From the NCBI RefSeq assembly GCF_028285715.1, contig NZ_JANQOO010000021.1, positions 186,001-250,000 on the forward strand: a stretch of 64,000 nucleotides of DNA, written 5' to 3'. Numbering within the stretch: the first letter of the stretch is position 1; every line of letters begins with the position of its first letter. The notes below the pieces were generated by a model that saw only the letters and a list, made by a program, of their open reading frames with translations, had not been told where the DNA came from and made no database searches. This stretch comes from Ulvibacterium sp. Lineage in GTDB: Bacteria > Bacteroidota > Bacteroidia > Flavobacteriales > Flavobacteriaceae. Below, one piece after another: positions 27,270-36,940 of the stretch. The translations under genes were made by a program, and so were the position numbers.

Positions 27270-27815
27270 ATGGAAAATATTTTTTTAGACTACAAGACGG
27301 AATTAATAGGCACCTTGGCTACTTTGGTTATCCTACTGGTGTTAAGGTTTGTTTTTGAGAAAACCATACGGAAGGTAGGTAAAATAAGCGACCTTAATAG
27401 AGCCCGTACCTTGCTCATAGTCAAATATGTATCTATAGCTATCGCAATAATTGGTGTAGTAGCACTGACTTTGATATGGGGAGTGAACATAAAAGACTTA
27501 GGGCTTATATTTTCTTCCGTTTTTGCCGTAATCGGGGTTGCGCTTTTTGCACAATGGTCCATAATCAGTAATATAACGGCAGGAGTCATCCTGTTTTTTT
27601 CCTTTCCCTACAAAATTGGTGACCGAATAAAAATATTGGATAAGGATATTGCCGATGGCGAGGCAAATTACGAGGTATATCTTATAGAGGACATCAAAGC
27701 CTATCATATGTACTTGAGAAAGAACAACGGTGAGCTATTGACCTATCCGAATAATCTTCTTCTTCAAAAAGCCGTGGCTCTTATCGATGCCACCAAGAAA
27801 ATTAAGGCAGAATAG
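27270..27815 (+). CDS. Small MscS-like mechanosensitive channel protein
   Basis: A 181-residue inner-membrane protein with three hydrophobic segments (LIGTLATLVILLVLRFVF, YVSIAIAIIGVVALTLIWG, LGLIFSSVFAVIGVALFAQW). The last is the pore-lining helix type seen in MscS, followed by the beta domain start SNITAGVILFFSFPYKIGDRI. It ends shortly after the beta domain (LTYPNNLLLQKAV), so the large C-terminal cage of E. coli MscS is missing; such short forms are common. It is the last gene of the DUF2520-kdsC-maf operon. Confidence 0.88.
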   Translation: MENIFLDYKTELIGTLATLVILLVLRFVFEKTIRKVGKISDLNRARTLLIVKYVSIAIAIIGVVALTLIWGVNIKDLGLIFSSVFAVIGVALFAQWSIISNITAGVILFFSFPYKIGDRIKILDKDIADGEANYEVYLIEDIKAYHMYLRKNNGELLTYPNNLLLQKAVALIDATKKIKAE

Positions 27816-27874
27816 GAGGCGCTCCTTATTGTTAAAGAATTTCTAAATGTAATTCTATCCCATTTTAATCTTTC

Positions 27875-27882
27875 TATATTTG
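27875..27882 (+). promoter_or_regulatory. Candidate -7 element upstream of the PIG-L gene
   Basis: TATATTTG matches TAnnTTTG exactly and lies 22 bp before ATG 27905. No TTTG at the proper distance upstream was seen. Confidence 0.35.
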
Positions 27883-27904
27883 GTTGCCAACAAAACCCTG
27901 TGAT

Positions 27905-30436
27905 ATGCGCCATTTTTTGGTATTTCTTGCTTTTCTGCTGCTTAGTCCTTCCAAAGGCCATGTCCAAACCCCAAAAAAATCATCTTCTTCCGAAATTTTT
28001 CAGTCTCTCCAAAAGCTAAACTTTTTGGGATCTGTCCTATATGTGGCGGCACACCCCGATGATGAAAACACGAGGCTTATCTCTTATTTTGCCAATGAGA
28101 AAAAGGCCAGAACGGGCTATTTATCGCTTACGCGGGGCGACGGAGGGCAAAATATGATAGGCCCGGAACTTAGGGAACTTTTAGGCGTACTTCGTACCCA
28201 AGAGCTGCTGGCCGCCCGCCGAATTGATGGCGGGGAACAAATTTTTTCCCGGGCCAATGATTTTGGATATTCCAAGCACCCTCGGGAGACCTTAAAAATA
28301 TGGGATAAAGAGGAGGTTTTGGCCGATGTAGTATGGGCCATTCGCAATTTTAAGCCGGATATCATCATCAACCGTTTTGATCATAGAACCCCGGGAACTA
28401 CCCATGGCCACCACACCTCGGCTTCCCAGTTGAGTGTGGAAGCATTTGATTTAGTGGGAAATGCTACTAAATTTCCGGAACAGCTGAATCTCACGGAAAC
28501 CTGGCAACCTAAAAGATTGTTCTTTAATACGTTTTGGTGGTTCTATGGAAGTAGGGAGAAGTTTGAAAAGGCGGATAAATCCAAAATGCTGACGGCGGAC
28601 ATCGGCACCTTTTATCCTTTATTGGGCGCTTCCAATAATGAAATAGCCGCCCGGTCTAGAAGTCAACATAGATCTCAAGGATTTGGTACTTTGTCCGTAC
28701 GGGGATCGGAAAAAGAATATCTTGAGCTAATAAAGGGGACATTACCCAAGGATAAGACCAATATTTTTGACGGGGTGGATACGAGCTGGTCTCGTTTGGA
28801 AGGTGGAGCAGCCATCGGCGCTATCCTGAACCAGGTGGAAAAAAACTTCAATTTTAGGAATCCTTCGGAACACATCGATGAAATTTTACAGGCTTATAAG
28901 TTGATTCAAGGGCTAAAGGATACACATTGGCGGAAAATTAAGTCCAAGGAAATCAAAAACCTCATCTTGGCCATTACCGGGCTCTATCTTGAGGCTTCGG
29001 CCGCTGAATCCTATACAAATCCGGGCAAATCGGTTAAAATTAATGTAGAGGCCGTAAACCGAAGTAATGTGGATGTAATACTTAAATCACTGTCACTTTC
29101 CGGTAAAATGGCGAGTGAAAAAGATATCGCCTTAAAGGAAAATCAAAAGTTAAATTTAGCCATCGACCTTAATGTTCCCCAAAATGCCACATATACCAGC
29201 CCCTATTGGTTGAATGAAAAAGGAAGTTTGGGCATGTATTCCGTGAAAAACCAACAATGGATCGGAAAGCCGGAAACCCCAAAACCCTTTGAAGCTAGTT
29301 TTCTACTCGACTTCAGTGGGACTTCCATAAGCTTCCAAAAGCCCGTGGTACATCGCTACGCGGAAAGGGATAAGGGAGAACTTTATCGGCCTTTTGAAAT
29401 TTTACCCGAGGCTACGGCGCGTTTTGATGACAAAGTCTTGATTTTTGCTAATGCCGAACCAAAGAAAATTCCAATAACCGTAAAAGCTCATTCCGACGAT
29501 GTTGAAGGAGAGGTGCAGCTTCTGTTTTCTAAAGGATGGACGGTTGAACAAGAAATCAAATCCTTTAAAATTGCAAAAAAAGGAGACGAGCAGACATTGG
29601 TCTTTTCATTGATCCCACCTTCCTATGAGGATGAGAGCTATATTACGCCTTTGGTCAAAATCAATGGGAATGAAATCTCCAAGGAATTGGTTACCATTTC
29701 CTATGATCATATTCCTACCCAATCCGTACTACTGCCATCCGAGGCCAAGGTAGTTCGATTAAACATTCAAAAAATCGGGGAAAACATTGGGTATATTATG
29801 GGTGCCGGGGACAAGGTTCCCGAGAGTTTGGAACAAATCGGTTACACTGTGCATCTTATAGACCCAAAGGATATTACCTCGGAGAGCCTAAGGAAATTTG
29901 ATGCCTTAGTGGTAGGCATCCGGGCTTATAATGTTGTGGACGAATTGAAGTTTAAACAACGATACCTTTTGGAATATGCTAAAAATGGGGGGAACCTTAT
30001 TGTGCAGTACAATACTTCGGGAAGATGGGATTCACAATTTCCAAACATTGCCCCCTACCCTATAACACTATCACGGGACAGGGTCACCGACGAGAATTCA
30101 AATGTAGAGATTTTGGCCAAGAACCACCCCTTAGTAAACTTTCCCAACCCTATAACCAATGAGGATTTTAACGGATGGGTACAGGAACGCGGCCTTTACT
30201 TTCCTAAAAAATGGTCTAAGGAGTTTACCCCTATCCTATCCATGAACGATCAGGGCGAACCAAAGGCCAACGGTAGTCTAATTGTGGCCCCACATGGCAA
30301 AGGTTACTATATTTATACCGGTTTAAGCTTTTTCAGGGAGTTGCCGGCCGGGGTCTCCGGAGCTTATAAATTGTTCTCGAACATGCTTTCTTTAGGAAGG
30401 GAAAAGATTGATACGGATACCCAGGTAAAAGGATAA
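27905..30436 (+). CDS. Large secreted PIG-L/LmbE-family deacetylase
   Basis: A protein of about 843 residues with a signal peptide (FLVFLAFLLLSPSKGHVQ). The N-terminal third is a PIG-L zinc deacetylase: metal motif VAAHPDDENTR and the second ligand region INRFDHRTPGTTHGHHTSA. The remaining two thirds hold beta-rich segments and an alpha/beta part (FDALVVGIRAYN, GGNLIVQYNTSG, then GKGYYIYTGLSFFREL) that resembles a ThuA/glutamine-amidotransferase-like fold. PIG-L enzymes remove N-acetyl groups from amino sugars. The ATG at 27905 is preferred to an upstream TTG at 27884. A 33-codon ORF and a symporter follow directly, then two sulfatases, suggesting work on acetylated or sulfated sugars. Confidence 0.92.
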   Translation: MRHFLVFLAFLLLSPSKGHVQTPKKSSSSEIFQSLQKLNFLGSVLYVAAHPDDENTRLISYFANEKKARTGYLSLTRGDGGQNMIGPELRELLGVLRTQELLAARRIDGGEQIFSRANDFGYSKHPRETLKIWDKEEVLADVVWAIRNFKPDIIINRFDHRTPGTTHGHHTSASQLSVEAFDLVGNATKFPEQLNLTETWQPKRLFFNTFWWFYGSREKFEKADKSKMLTADIGTFYPLLGASNNEIAARSRSQHRSQGFGTLSVRGSEKEYLELIKGTLPKDKTNIFDGVDTSWSRLEGGAAIGAILNQVEKNFNFRNPSEHIDEILQAYKLIQGLKDTHWRKIKSKEIKNLILAITGLYLEASAAESYTNPGKSVKINVEAVNRSNVDVILKSLSLSGKMASEKDIALKENQKLNLAIDLNVPQNATYTSPYWLNEKGSLGMYSVKNQQWIGKPETPKPFEASFLLDFSGTSISFQKPVVHRYAERDKGELYRPFEILPEATARFDDKVLIFANAEPKKIPITVKAHSDDVEGEVQLLFSKGWTVEQEIKSFKIAKKGDEQTLVFSLIPPSYEDESYITPLVKINGNEISKELVTISYDHIPTQSVLLPSEAKVVRLNIQKIGENIGYIMGAGDKVPESLEQIGYTVHLIDPKDITSESLRKFDALVVGIRAYNVVDELKFKQRYLLEYAKNGGNLIVQYNTSGRWDSQFPNIAPYPITLSRDRVTDENSNVEILAKNHPLVNFPNPITNEDFNGWVQERGLYFPKKWSKEFTPILSMNDQGEPKANGSLIVAPHGKGYYIYTGLSFFRELPAGVSGAYKLFSNMLSLGREKIDTDTQVKG

Positions 30437-30439
30437 ACG

Positions 30440-30541
30440 ATGCTGGAAAAATTAGTTTGGAAAAAAGAATACTCCTTGGTCTTGGTCCTTAATCTGCTAT
30501 ATGTTCTTTTCTTTTACTACATAATGACAGCCTATATCTAA
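30440..30541 (+). CDS. 33-residue single-span membrane peptide (putative)
   Basis: A short ORF fits exactly into the gap between the PIG-L gene and the symporter gene: it starts 3 bp after one stop and its TAA directly abuts the next ATG. The peptide has a charged N terminus (MLEKLVWKKEY) and one hydrophobic helix (SLVLVLNLLYVLFFYYIM). The perfect packing and single span argue for a real gene, perhaps a small accessory subunit of the symporter. There is no homology evidence available here. Confidence 0.55.
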   Translation: MLEKLVWKKEYSLVLVLNLLYVLFFYYIMTAYI

Positions 30542-32278
30542 ATGGGAACCTTAGATTGGATTATACTATCTGGAACTTTACTGTTCATTGTTGCTTATGG
30601 GGTTTGGAAAACTAGAGGTAGTGCCAGCGTAAACGACTATGTTCGCGGTGGCAATGAGGCCAAATGGTGGACCATTGGCCTTTCCGTAATGGCCACCCAG
30701 GCCAGTGCCATAACTTTTCTATCCACTCCCGGGCAAGCTTTTCATGACGGAATGGGGTTTGTTCAATTTTACTTTGGCCTGCCCATAGCTATGGTCATTA
30801 TCTGTCTGGTCTTTGTACCACTCTATCATAAGTTAAAGGTCTACACGGCTTATGAGTTTTTGGAAAATCGTTTTGACCTAAAGACCCGAACACTGGCCGC
30901 GGTACTTTTTTTGATACAACGAGGTTTGGCAGCTGGTATCACCATCTTTGCTCCATCCATAATTTTATCGGCCGTTCTGGGTTGGGACCTACGTACCCTT
31001 AACATCATCATTGGCATATTAGTCATTATTTATACCGTTTCCGGAGGCACGAAAGCCGTAAGCGTTACCCAGAAACAACAAATGTTCGTGATAATGCTGG
31101 GCATGTTTATTACTTTTTTCTTTATCCTGGGGTATCTCCCTGCGGACATTTCGTTCAATAAAGCCATGAAAGTGGCGGGTGCCAGCAATAAACTGGAAAT
31201 CCTGGATTTTAGCCTTAATCCCAGAAGTAGATATACCTTTTGGAGCGGCCTTACCGGTGGGTTGTTTTTGGCACTGGCCTATTTTGGCACGGATCAAAGT
31301 CAGGTTCAGCGCTATTTATCAGGTAAATCTTTACGGGAAAGTCAGTTAGGACTTGTTTTCAATGGTATCTTTAAGATTCCAATGCAATTCTTCATTCTTC
31401 TTGTAGGTGTAATGGTCTTTGTGTTTTATCAATACAATCCTTCGCCGTTAAACTTTAATCCGTCCGCCACACAAGCGGTAATGGAATCAGAATATGCCGA
31501 GGATTATACATTGCTTCAAGAGGGTCAAAAAAAATTGGAGGATGAAAAAAGAATGGCCCAAAACAAATTCTCCATGGCATTGGAACTAAAGGAGTATACC
31601 GCAGTTGAGGAAGCCGAGCGCCAAATCATGAACATCAATAAAAAGGACAGTACCAATAGGGCAACGGCAAGAGCTTTGATACAGCAGGCGGATAGTGCCG
31701 TAGAAACCAACGATAAGGATTACGTTTTTATTCATTTTATCTTAAATAATCTACCCACAGGTTTGATCGGTCTTCTCTTGGCGGTCATTCTTTCGGCGGC
31801 CATGTCCTCCACGGCTTCCGAGCTCAACGCCCTTGGTACTATTACGGCCCTTGATCTTTACAAGCGTAATAAAAATGGGGATTTCACCCAAAAACATTAT
31901 GTTACCGTTTCAAAATTGTTTACACTTCTCTGGGGAATCATTGCAATCCTCATCGCTAGTATTGCCAACCTTTTCGATAACTTGATCCAGTTGGTAAATA
32001 TTATCGGGTCTATATTCTACGGTAATGTGCTGGGCATATTTTTACTGGCTTTTTTCTTGAAATTTGTGAAGGGGAATGCGGTCTTCTTTGCGGCTCTACT
32101 AACGCAATTGATTATTTTTGTTCTGTATTACAACTTGATACATATTCAGCTCCCCGGCGAAGAAAAATTGGGTTATTTGTGGTTAAATTTCATTGGTTCT
32201 GCCCTTGTTATTCTAATCGCCATTATTTTTGAGGCGTTTGATAGGATGTTGAAAAATCCATCCATGAAATTACCCTAA
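30542..32278 (+). CDS. Sodium:solute symporter (SSS family)
   Basis: A 578-residue inner-membrane transporter with about 13 hydrophobic helices and SSS signatures: [26 protein letters not shown] (residues about 41-66), [12 protein letters not shown], and [12 protein letters not shown]. It lacks a recognisable regulatory tail. A hydrophilic, charged helical insert of roughly 75 residues (around 315-390, with [16 protein letters not shown]) separates two membrane helices; this is not part of the core fold. Sodium drives uptake, with sugars, sialic acid or organic acids as typical substrates. Neighbouring deacetylase and sulfatase genes suggest it imports a sugar released by them. Confidence 0.93.
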   Translation: MGTLDWIILSGTLLFIVAYGVWKTRGSASVNDYVRGGNEAKWWTIGLSVMATQASAITFLSTPGQAFHDGMGFVQFYFGLPIAMVIICLVFVPLYHKLKVYTAYEFLENRFDLKTRTLAAVLFLIQRGLAAGITIFAPSIILSAVLGWDLRTLNIIIGILVIIYTVSGGTKAVSVTQKQQMFVIMLGMFITFFFILGYLPADISFNKAMKVAGASNKLEILDFSLNPRSRYTFWSGLTGGLFLALAYFGTDQSQVQRYLSGKSLRESQLGLVFNGIFKIPMQFFILLVGVMVFVFYQYNPSPLNFNPSATQAVMESEYAEDYTLLQEGQKKLEDEKRMAQNKFSMALELKEYTAVEEAERQIMNINKKDSTNRATARALIQQADSAVETNDKDYVFIHFILNNLPTGLIGLLLAVILSAAMSSTASELNALGTITALDLYKRNKNGDFTQKHYVTVSKLFTLLWGIIAILIASIANLFDNLIQLVNIIGSIFYGNVLGIFLLAFFLKFVKGNAVFFAALLTQLIIFVLYYNLIHIQLPGEEKLGYLWLNFIGSALVILIAIIFEAFDRMLKNPSMKLP

Positions 32279-32297
32279 CAAATTCAAAAGCTTAAAA

Positions 32298-33872
32298 ATG
32301 AGATTGACCGCGCTTTTCATTTTTTTTATACTTGCCCTTGTTTCTTGTTCCGAAAAAAAAATTGAAGTCGACGAACGACCCAATATTTTGTTCTGTATCG
32401 CAGACGATGCTTCCTTTCCGCACATGGGGGCCTACGGGACAAATTGGGCAAAAACCCCAGCGTTTGATAGGGTGGCCAAGGAAGGGCTTCTTTTTATGAA
32501 TGCCTATACGCCCAATGCAAAATGTGCCCCTTCCCGTTCTGCAATTCTTACCGGACGTAATTCATGGCAATTGGAGGAAGCTGCCAATCATTGGAATAAT
32601 TTTCCCTTAAAATTCAAAAGTTATGTTGAGGTTTTGGGAGAAAGTGGATATACCACCGGATTTACTGGGAAAGGCTGGGGACCAGGCAAGGCCGTATCCT
32701 CGGACGGAACGCCCCGGGAGCTTACCGGAAAGGTATATAAGGCTAGAAAAATAGAGCCGCCGACAACCAAAATTTCCGGAAATGATTACAGTGCCAATTT
32801 CAATGTTTTTCTGGATAGCGCTTCCACCAATAGTCCTTGGTGCTTTTGGTACGGAGGTTTTGAACCCCATAGGGCATACGAATATGGCACAGGTGTTGGA
32901 AAGGGGAAAAAGGAATTGTCAGACATCACAGAGGTACCCGATTTTTGGCCCGATACCGAAACGGTAAGGACAGATATATTGGATTATGCCTACGAACTGG
33001 AATATTTCGATTTTCATCTGGAAAAGATAATCGCCACTTTGGAAGCCCATGGTCAATTGGAAAATACCATTATTGTAGTGACTGCAGACAACGGCATGCC
33101 CTTTCCACGCATAAAAGGTCAGGAATACGAGCTTTCCAATCATTTGCCGTTGGCCATTATGTGGCCCAAAGGAATCAAGAATCCTGGGAGGGTGGTGAAC
33201 GAGTATGTTAGCTTCATTGACTTTGCCCCTACCTTTGTGGAAGTCGCGGGATTGGAATGGGAAAAGACACAAATGGCTCCTACACCTGGTAGAAGCCTTG
33301 CCGACATTTTTAATGATTCGCAAGATGGGAAGGAAGAGAAAATTAGGGATTTTGTCGTTTTTGGAAAGGAACGTCATGATGTGGGTAGACCGGGGGATCA
33401 GGGTTATCCTATCCGTGGAATCGTAAAAGGTAACTATTTGTACGTGAAAAATTTTGAGCCTACGAGGTGGCCTGCCGGAAACCCGGAAACGGGCTACCTC
33501 AACACGGACGGTTCGCCTACAAAAACGGTTATTTTGGATTTGCGCCGCAGTGGGGAAAACACGGAATACTGGCAAATGAACTTTGGAAAGCGACCCGAAG
33601 AGGAACTCTATCAAATCAAGAAAGACCCTTTCTGTATTGAAAATCTGGTCCACATAGAGGAAATGCAAGCTATAAAGGCCGAACTTTCGGAATTGTTGGT
33701 CGCAACCTTGGAGGCACAGCAGGACCCACGGATTTTGGGAAATGGCGAAATTTTCGAAAGTTATCCCTACATCGGCAAGGAGAGCAACTTCTACGAACGA
33801 TTCATGAACGGAGAGGAAATGGACACGGGTTGGGTTAACGATTCCGATTTTGAAAAGGGAAAACTGGATTAG
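32298..33872 (+). CDS. Sulfatase, lipoprotein (Cys-type, S1 family)
   Basis: A 524-residue envelope sulfatase. The leader ends in LVSC (lipobox). The active-site signature C-x-P-x-R is at Cys76 ([12 protein letters not shown]), so the Cys must be converted to formylglycine by an anaerobic-type maturase encoded elsewhere. Metal-binding Asp pairs lie in FCIADDASF and in VTADNGMPF. The overall pattern (N-terminal [18 protein letters not shown], late WPAGNPETG) recalls heparan-N-sulfatase-like enzymes. It is followed by a second sulfatase only 13 bp on, so they probably act on the same substrate. Confidence 0.92.
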   Translation: MRLTALFIFFILALVSCSEKKIEVDERPNILFCIADDASFPHMGAYGTNWAKTPAFDRVAKEGLLFMNAYTPNAKCAPSRSAILTGRNSWQLEEAANHWNNFPLKFKSYVEVLGESGYTTGFTGKGWGPGKAVSSDGTPRELTGKVYKARKIEPPTTKISGNDYSANFNVFLDSASTNSPWCFWYGGFEPHRAYEYGTGVGKGKKELSDITEVPDFWPDTETVRTDILDYAYELEYFDFHLEKIIATLEAHGQLENTIIVVTADNGMPFPRIKGQEYELSNHLPLAIMWPKGIKNPGRVVNEYVSFIDFAPTFVEVAGLEWEKTQMAPTPGRSLADIFNDSQDGKEEKIRDFVVFGKERHDVGRPGDQGYPIRGIVKGNYLYVKNFEPTRWPAGNPETGYLNTDGSPTKTVILDLRRSGENTEYWQMNFGKRPEEELYQIKKDPFCIENLVHIEEMQAIKAELSELLVATLEAQQDPRILGNGEIFESYPYIGKESNFYERFMNGEEMDTGWVNDSDFEKGKLD

Positions 33873-33885
33873 TACGGAAAAACCT

Positions 33886-35367
33886 ATGGGAAAAAATAGT
33901 TTGACCTTGGCTATTATCTGCTCCCTTCTTTTGTTAGGATGTGGAGAACAAAGCAAAAAAGGAGAGGATAAATCCTTTGAAGCTTCAAAACCCAATATCG
34001 TTTACATTTTGGCCGATGATTTGGGCTATGGCGATTTAGGTGTATATGGGCAGAAAAAATTCAGTACACCCAATATCGACAAACTGGCAAAACAGGGTTT
34101 ACTGTTTACACAACATTATTCCGGAAGCACGGTCTGTGCACCTTCCAGATCCGCATTAATGACAGGAATGCATACGGGGCATACCCCCATACGAGGAAAT
34201 AAAAGCAATACGGAAGAGGGTCAATTTCCGTTAAGGGCGGAAGCCCTGACCATGGCAGAAGTACTAAAAAAAGTCGGATACACTACTGGGGCTTTTGGAA
34301 AATGGGGACTTGGTTTTATTGGTAGCGAGGGAGATCCCAATAAACAAGGGTTTGATCAGTTCTATGGTTACAATTGCCAAGGACAGGCGCATCGCTATTA
34401 TCCTACCCATTTATGGGATAACGAGCAAAAAGTAGTTCTTGATGGTAACGACACTAAACATACAATGCACTACGCCCCAGATCTAATCCATAGGAAAGCC
34501 CTTGATTTTATTAGGAGTAATGCCGACGGGCCTTTCTTTTTGTACGTACCCTCCGTGATTCCCCATGCAGAATTAATCGTGCCTAAAGATTCCATTTGGG
34601 CTACATTTGAAAACACTTTTGAAGAAAAACCCTGGGGAGAGGACAACAGCTCCGGTTCTAGATGGAAGGGCAATGATTATGGTTCCAAAGACTACCACCC
34701 AAAAGGATATGCCTCCCAAGAAAAACCGAGAGCCACATTTGCAGCTATGGTATCCCGTCTAGACCAACAAGTTGGCGAAATAGTGCTGCTCCTGGAACAA
34801 CTGGGAATTGAAGAAAATACATTGGTCATCTTTACAAGTGATAATGGTCCGCATATGGAAGGCGGTGCCGATCCGAATTTTTTTAATAGTTCAGGAATTG
34901 TCCGAGGGCGGAAAAGGGATTTGTACGAGGGCGGTATCCGTGTACCTATGATAGCCAAATGGCCCGGGACCATTGAACCCAATCGTGAGACGGACCATAT
35001 TTCAGCATTTTGGGATATCCTGCCTACATTGGCAGAGCTGTCTGGGGCGGAAATTCCTAAAAACATCGATGGTATTTCAATAGTGCCCACCTTAAAGAAT
35101 ACAGAAGGACAACAGAAACACAACCATCTTTACTGGGAATTTCACGAACAAAATGGAAAACAGGCCGTCCGCTTCGATGATTGGAAAGGAGTCCGACTAA
35201 ATGTTTATGATAATCCCAATGCCCTTATAGAATTATACAACCTCTCCAATGATGTAAAAGAATTACAGAATGTGGCCGGGGAACATCCCGAAATTGTTTT
35301 GAAAATGGAAACTTTAATGACTACCTCGAGAACGGATAATCCGGATTTTCCCTTTACCAAGGACTAG
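33886..35367 (+). CDS. Arylsulfatase-type sulfatase, lipoprotein (Cys-type)
   Basis: A sulfatase of about 493 residues. The open frame begins with a TTG at 33850 inside the previous gene, but ATG 33886 gives a correct lipoprotein leader (ICSLLLLGC). The signature Cys is Cys84 in VCAPSRSALMTG. Metal ligands appear in YILADDLGYGD and FTSDNGPHMEGG, and the catalytic His/Lys region is FGKWGLG and IPHAELIVPKD. The general look is that of arylsulfatase A-like S1 subfamilies of Bacteroidota. It is the last gene of the PIG-L-SSS-sulfatase run; AraC follows on the other strand. Confidence 0.93.
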   Translation: MGKNSLTLAIICSLLLLGCGEQSKKGEDKSFEASKPNIVYILADDLGYGDLGVYGQKKFSTPNIDKLAKQGLLFTQHYSGSTVCAPSRSALMTGMHTGHTPIRGNKSNTEEGQFPLRAEALTMAEVLKKVGYTTGAFGKWGLGFIGSEGDPNKQGFDQFYGYNCQGQAHRYYPTHLWDNEQKVVLDGNDTKHTMHYAPDLIHRKALDFIRSNADGPFFLYVPSVIPHAELIVPKDSIWATFENTFEEKPWGEDNSSGSRWKGNDYGSKDYHPKGYASQEKPRATFAAMVSRLDQQVGEIVLLLEQLGIEENTLVIFTSDNGPHMEGGADPNFFNSSGIVRGRKRDLYEGGIRVPMIAKWPGTIEPNRETDHISAFWDILPTLAELSGAEIPKNIDGISIVPTLKNTEGQQKHNHLYWEFHEQNGKQAVRFDDWKGVRLNVYDNPNALIELYNLSNDVKELQNVAGEHPEIVLKMETLMTTSRTDNPDFPFTKD

Positions 35368-35438
35368 TTTTAAGGTTAGGCGGTATTGATTGCAGTTCAT
35401 TAAGCATCGGAAAGTTCCATTCAAAAATCTCCGAAGGG

Positions 35439-36317
35439 CTAAAATTTGGAAACCAATGGCTTTTCAAGTTTTTTTCGATATACCGTAGGAGTACATCCTT
35501 TTATTGCCTTAAAATGCCTATTAAAGTTCGATAGGTTTTCAAAACCGGACTCATAGGCCACCTGTGAAATATTATTGCTAGGTTCGGCCAGTAAGCGGCA
35601 GGCATACCCTATCCGCAATTTTAGCAAATAGCTTTTGAACGGCATACGGTACATTTTTTTAAAAGCCAGAAAAAACTGGGTATTGGACATATTGGCAATT
35701 TCCAATACATCCCGCAATTTAATATCCTCCCGAAAGTTCTTCAAAATAAACTCTACTACATCCCGCATGGGACCGCTTTCCGACATATGGTCCGTTTCCC
35801 TAAAAACGGGACTACAGATAAATTCATATTCCTCCGTTGTGGCCAGTATCTCAAATATGCCGAACAAGGAATAAAAACGTTGCGTGGGATTCATGTGTTG
35901 CATTCTTAGGATAATTTGGGTAAGGCTTTCCTTGGTCTTTCCAAAGAACCTGCATCCCCTTGAAGCATGTGAAAAGAATGCCTTAAGTCCCCTATTTTCT
36001 GGTAGATCAAAGAATTGTTCGCCAATGAACTCCTCCAAAAACTGAATAACGTACCCTTTTCCGGTGAATGTCCCGTCTGCTTTGTTGTATGATGTATCAC
36101 AACGCCAGACATGAGGCAAATATGAACCTAAAAAAACGAGATCCCCTTCCTTGAATTCGCTGATGTTGTCGCCCACAATACGAACCCCACTTCCGCTTTT
36201 AATATATACCAGTTCATACTCAGGATGATGGTGGTAGATGCTAAAAGCCTTCTCCTCTATGTGATAAATAAAAGATTGATTGGACTCTTTGAACAATCGG
36301 ATCTCTGTCGTTTCCAT
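35439..36317 (-). CDS. AraC-family transcriptional regulator with cupin sensor domain
   Basis: A 292-residue regulator. The N-terminal cupin-like sensor (about residues 1-150) has YHHHPEYELVYIKSGSG and FKEGDLVFLGSYLPHVW. The C-terminal part has two helix-turn-helix motifs: IKLRDVLEIANMSNTQFFLAF and the second with NISQVAYESGFENLSNFNRHFK, plus the family ending GCTPTVYRK. It is transcribed away from the ridA operon across 227 bp of non-coding DNA, so it most likely controls that operon, and perhaps the sulfatase genes to its other side. The inducer is unknown. Confidence 0.93.
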   Translation of the reverse strand: METTEIRLFKESNQSFIYHIEEKAFSIYHHHPEYELVYIKSGSGVRIVGDNISEFKEGDLVFLGSYLPHVWRCDTSYNKADGTFTGKGYVIQFLEEFIGEQFFDLPENRGLKAFFSHASRGCRFFGKTKESLTQIILRMQHMNPTQRFYSLFGIFEILATTEEYEFICSPVFRETDHMSESGPMRDVVEFILKNFREDIKLRDVLEIANMSNTQFFLAFKKMYRMPFKSYLLKLRIGYACRLLAEPSNNISQVAYESGFENLSNFNRHFKAIKGCTPTVYRKKLEKPLVSKF

Positions 36318-36448
36318 TAGTAACCCCTAATTTTGATTGATACTCTTCTTCAAGTTTTCCCTGCAAAAACCTCTTTTTTAATGGCTAAATATAATTATTT
36401 GTATTAGATTATCGGTTTTTGATATTATTAAATTTGAAGGTATACGGA

Positions 36449-36456
36449 TACATTTG
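36449..36456 (+). promoter_or_regulatory. Candidate -7 element upstream of ridA
   Basis: TACATTTG (TAnnTTTG) lies 89 bp before the ridA start in the AraC/ridA divergent region. The nearest TTTG runs are at 12 and 27 nt, outside the usual spacing; an AraC-dependent promoter could tolerate a poor -33. Confidence 0.3.
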
Positions 36457-36544
36457 AAAGAAAATCTCACAAAAAAGCCATTATAATTGAATTTTATTTG
36501 ACTTTTTTAGTAAATCTTAAAAAATATCACAAACCACGGATATC

Positions 36545-36940
36545 ATGGACAAGATAAAAATCACGCACCCGCAACGAGATCCCAATTTTGTGACCGGGGC
36601 ATACTCGGACGGGGTAGTCTTTAACGGAATGCTATTTTTAAGCGGGCAGGCGTCCGTAGATTTTGCGACATCCCAATTTGTATTGGGAAGTATTGAAGAG
36701 GAGACTAGGCGAACATTGGATAACATCAAGGCCATTGTGGAAACGGCCGGCGGTACAATGGACGATGCCCTAAAAAGTACCGTGCATTTAAAGGATATCA
36801 ACGATTTTGATAAATTCAATACGGTTTACGCGACCTATTTTACGGGCATAAAACCAGCCCGGACCACGGTGCAGTCCGTTTTGGGAGAGAACATCAAGAT
36901 TGAGATCGATATCGTTTTCAAATTGCCGAACGGTCAATAA
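36545..36940 (+). CDS. ridA: RidA-family reactive imine/enamine deaminase
   Basis: A 131-residue RidA (YjgF/YER057c/UK114) protein that hydrolyses reactive 2-aminoacrylate-type intermediates released by PLP enzymes, or acts as a related deaminase. The family marks are GAYSDGVVFNGMLFLSGQ, NIKAIVETAGGTMDD, and the substrate-binding Arg in the KPARTTVQSV motif. It starts a six-gene operon and its stop overlaps the next gene's start by one base. Three of the following enzymes use PLP or amino-acid-type substrates, so removal of imines is a plausible role. Confidence 0.93.
   Translation: MDKIKITHPQRDPNFVTGAYSDGVVFNGMLFLSGQASVDFATSQFVLGSIEEETRRTLDNIKAIVETAGGTMDDALKSTVHLKDINDFDKFNTVYATYFTGIKPARTTVQSVLGENIKIEIDIVFKLPNGQ

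Noticed and set aside
32919-33995. 358-codon minus-strand ORF across the two sulfatase genes
   Set aside because: It lies antisense to both sulfatases, which have complete signatures, and its translation has no recognisable domain; it is a shadow frame.
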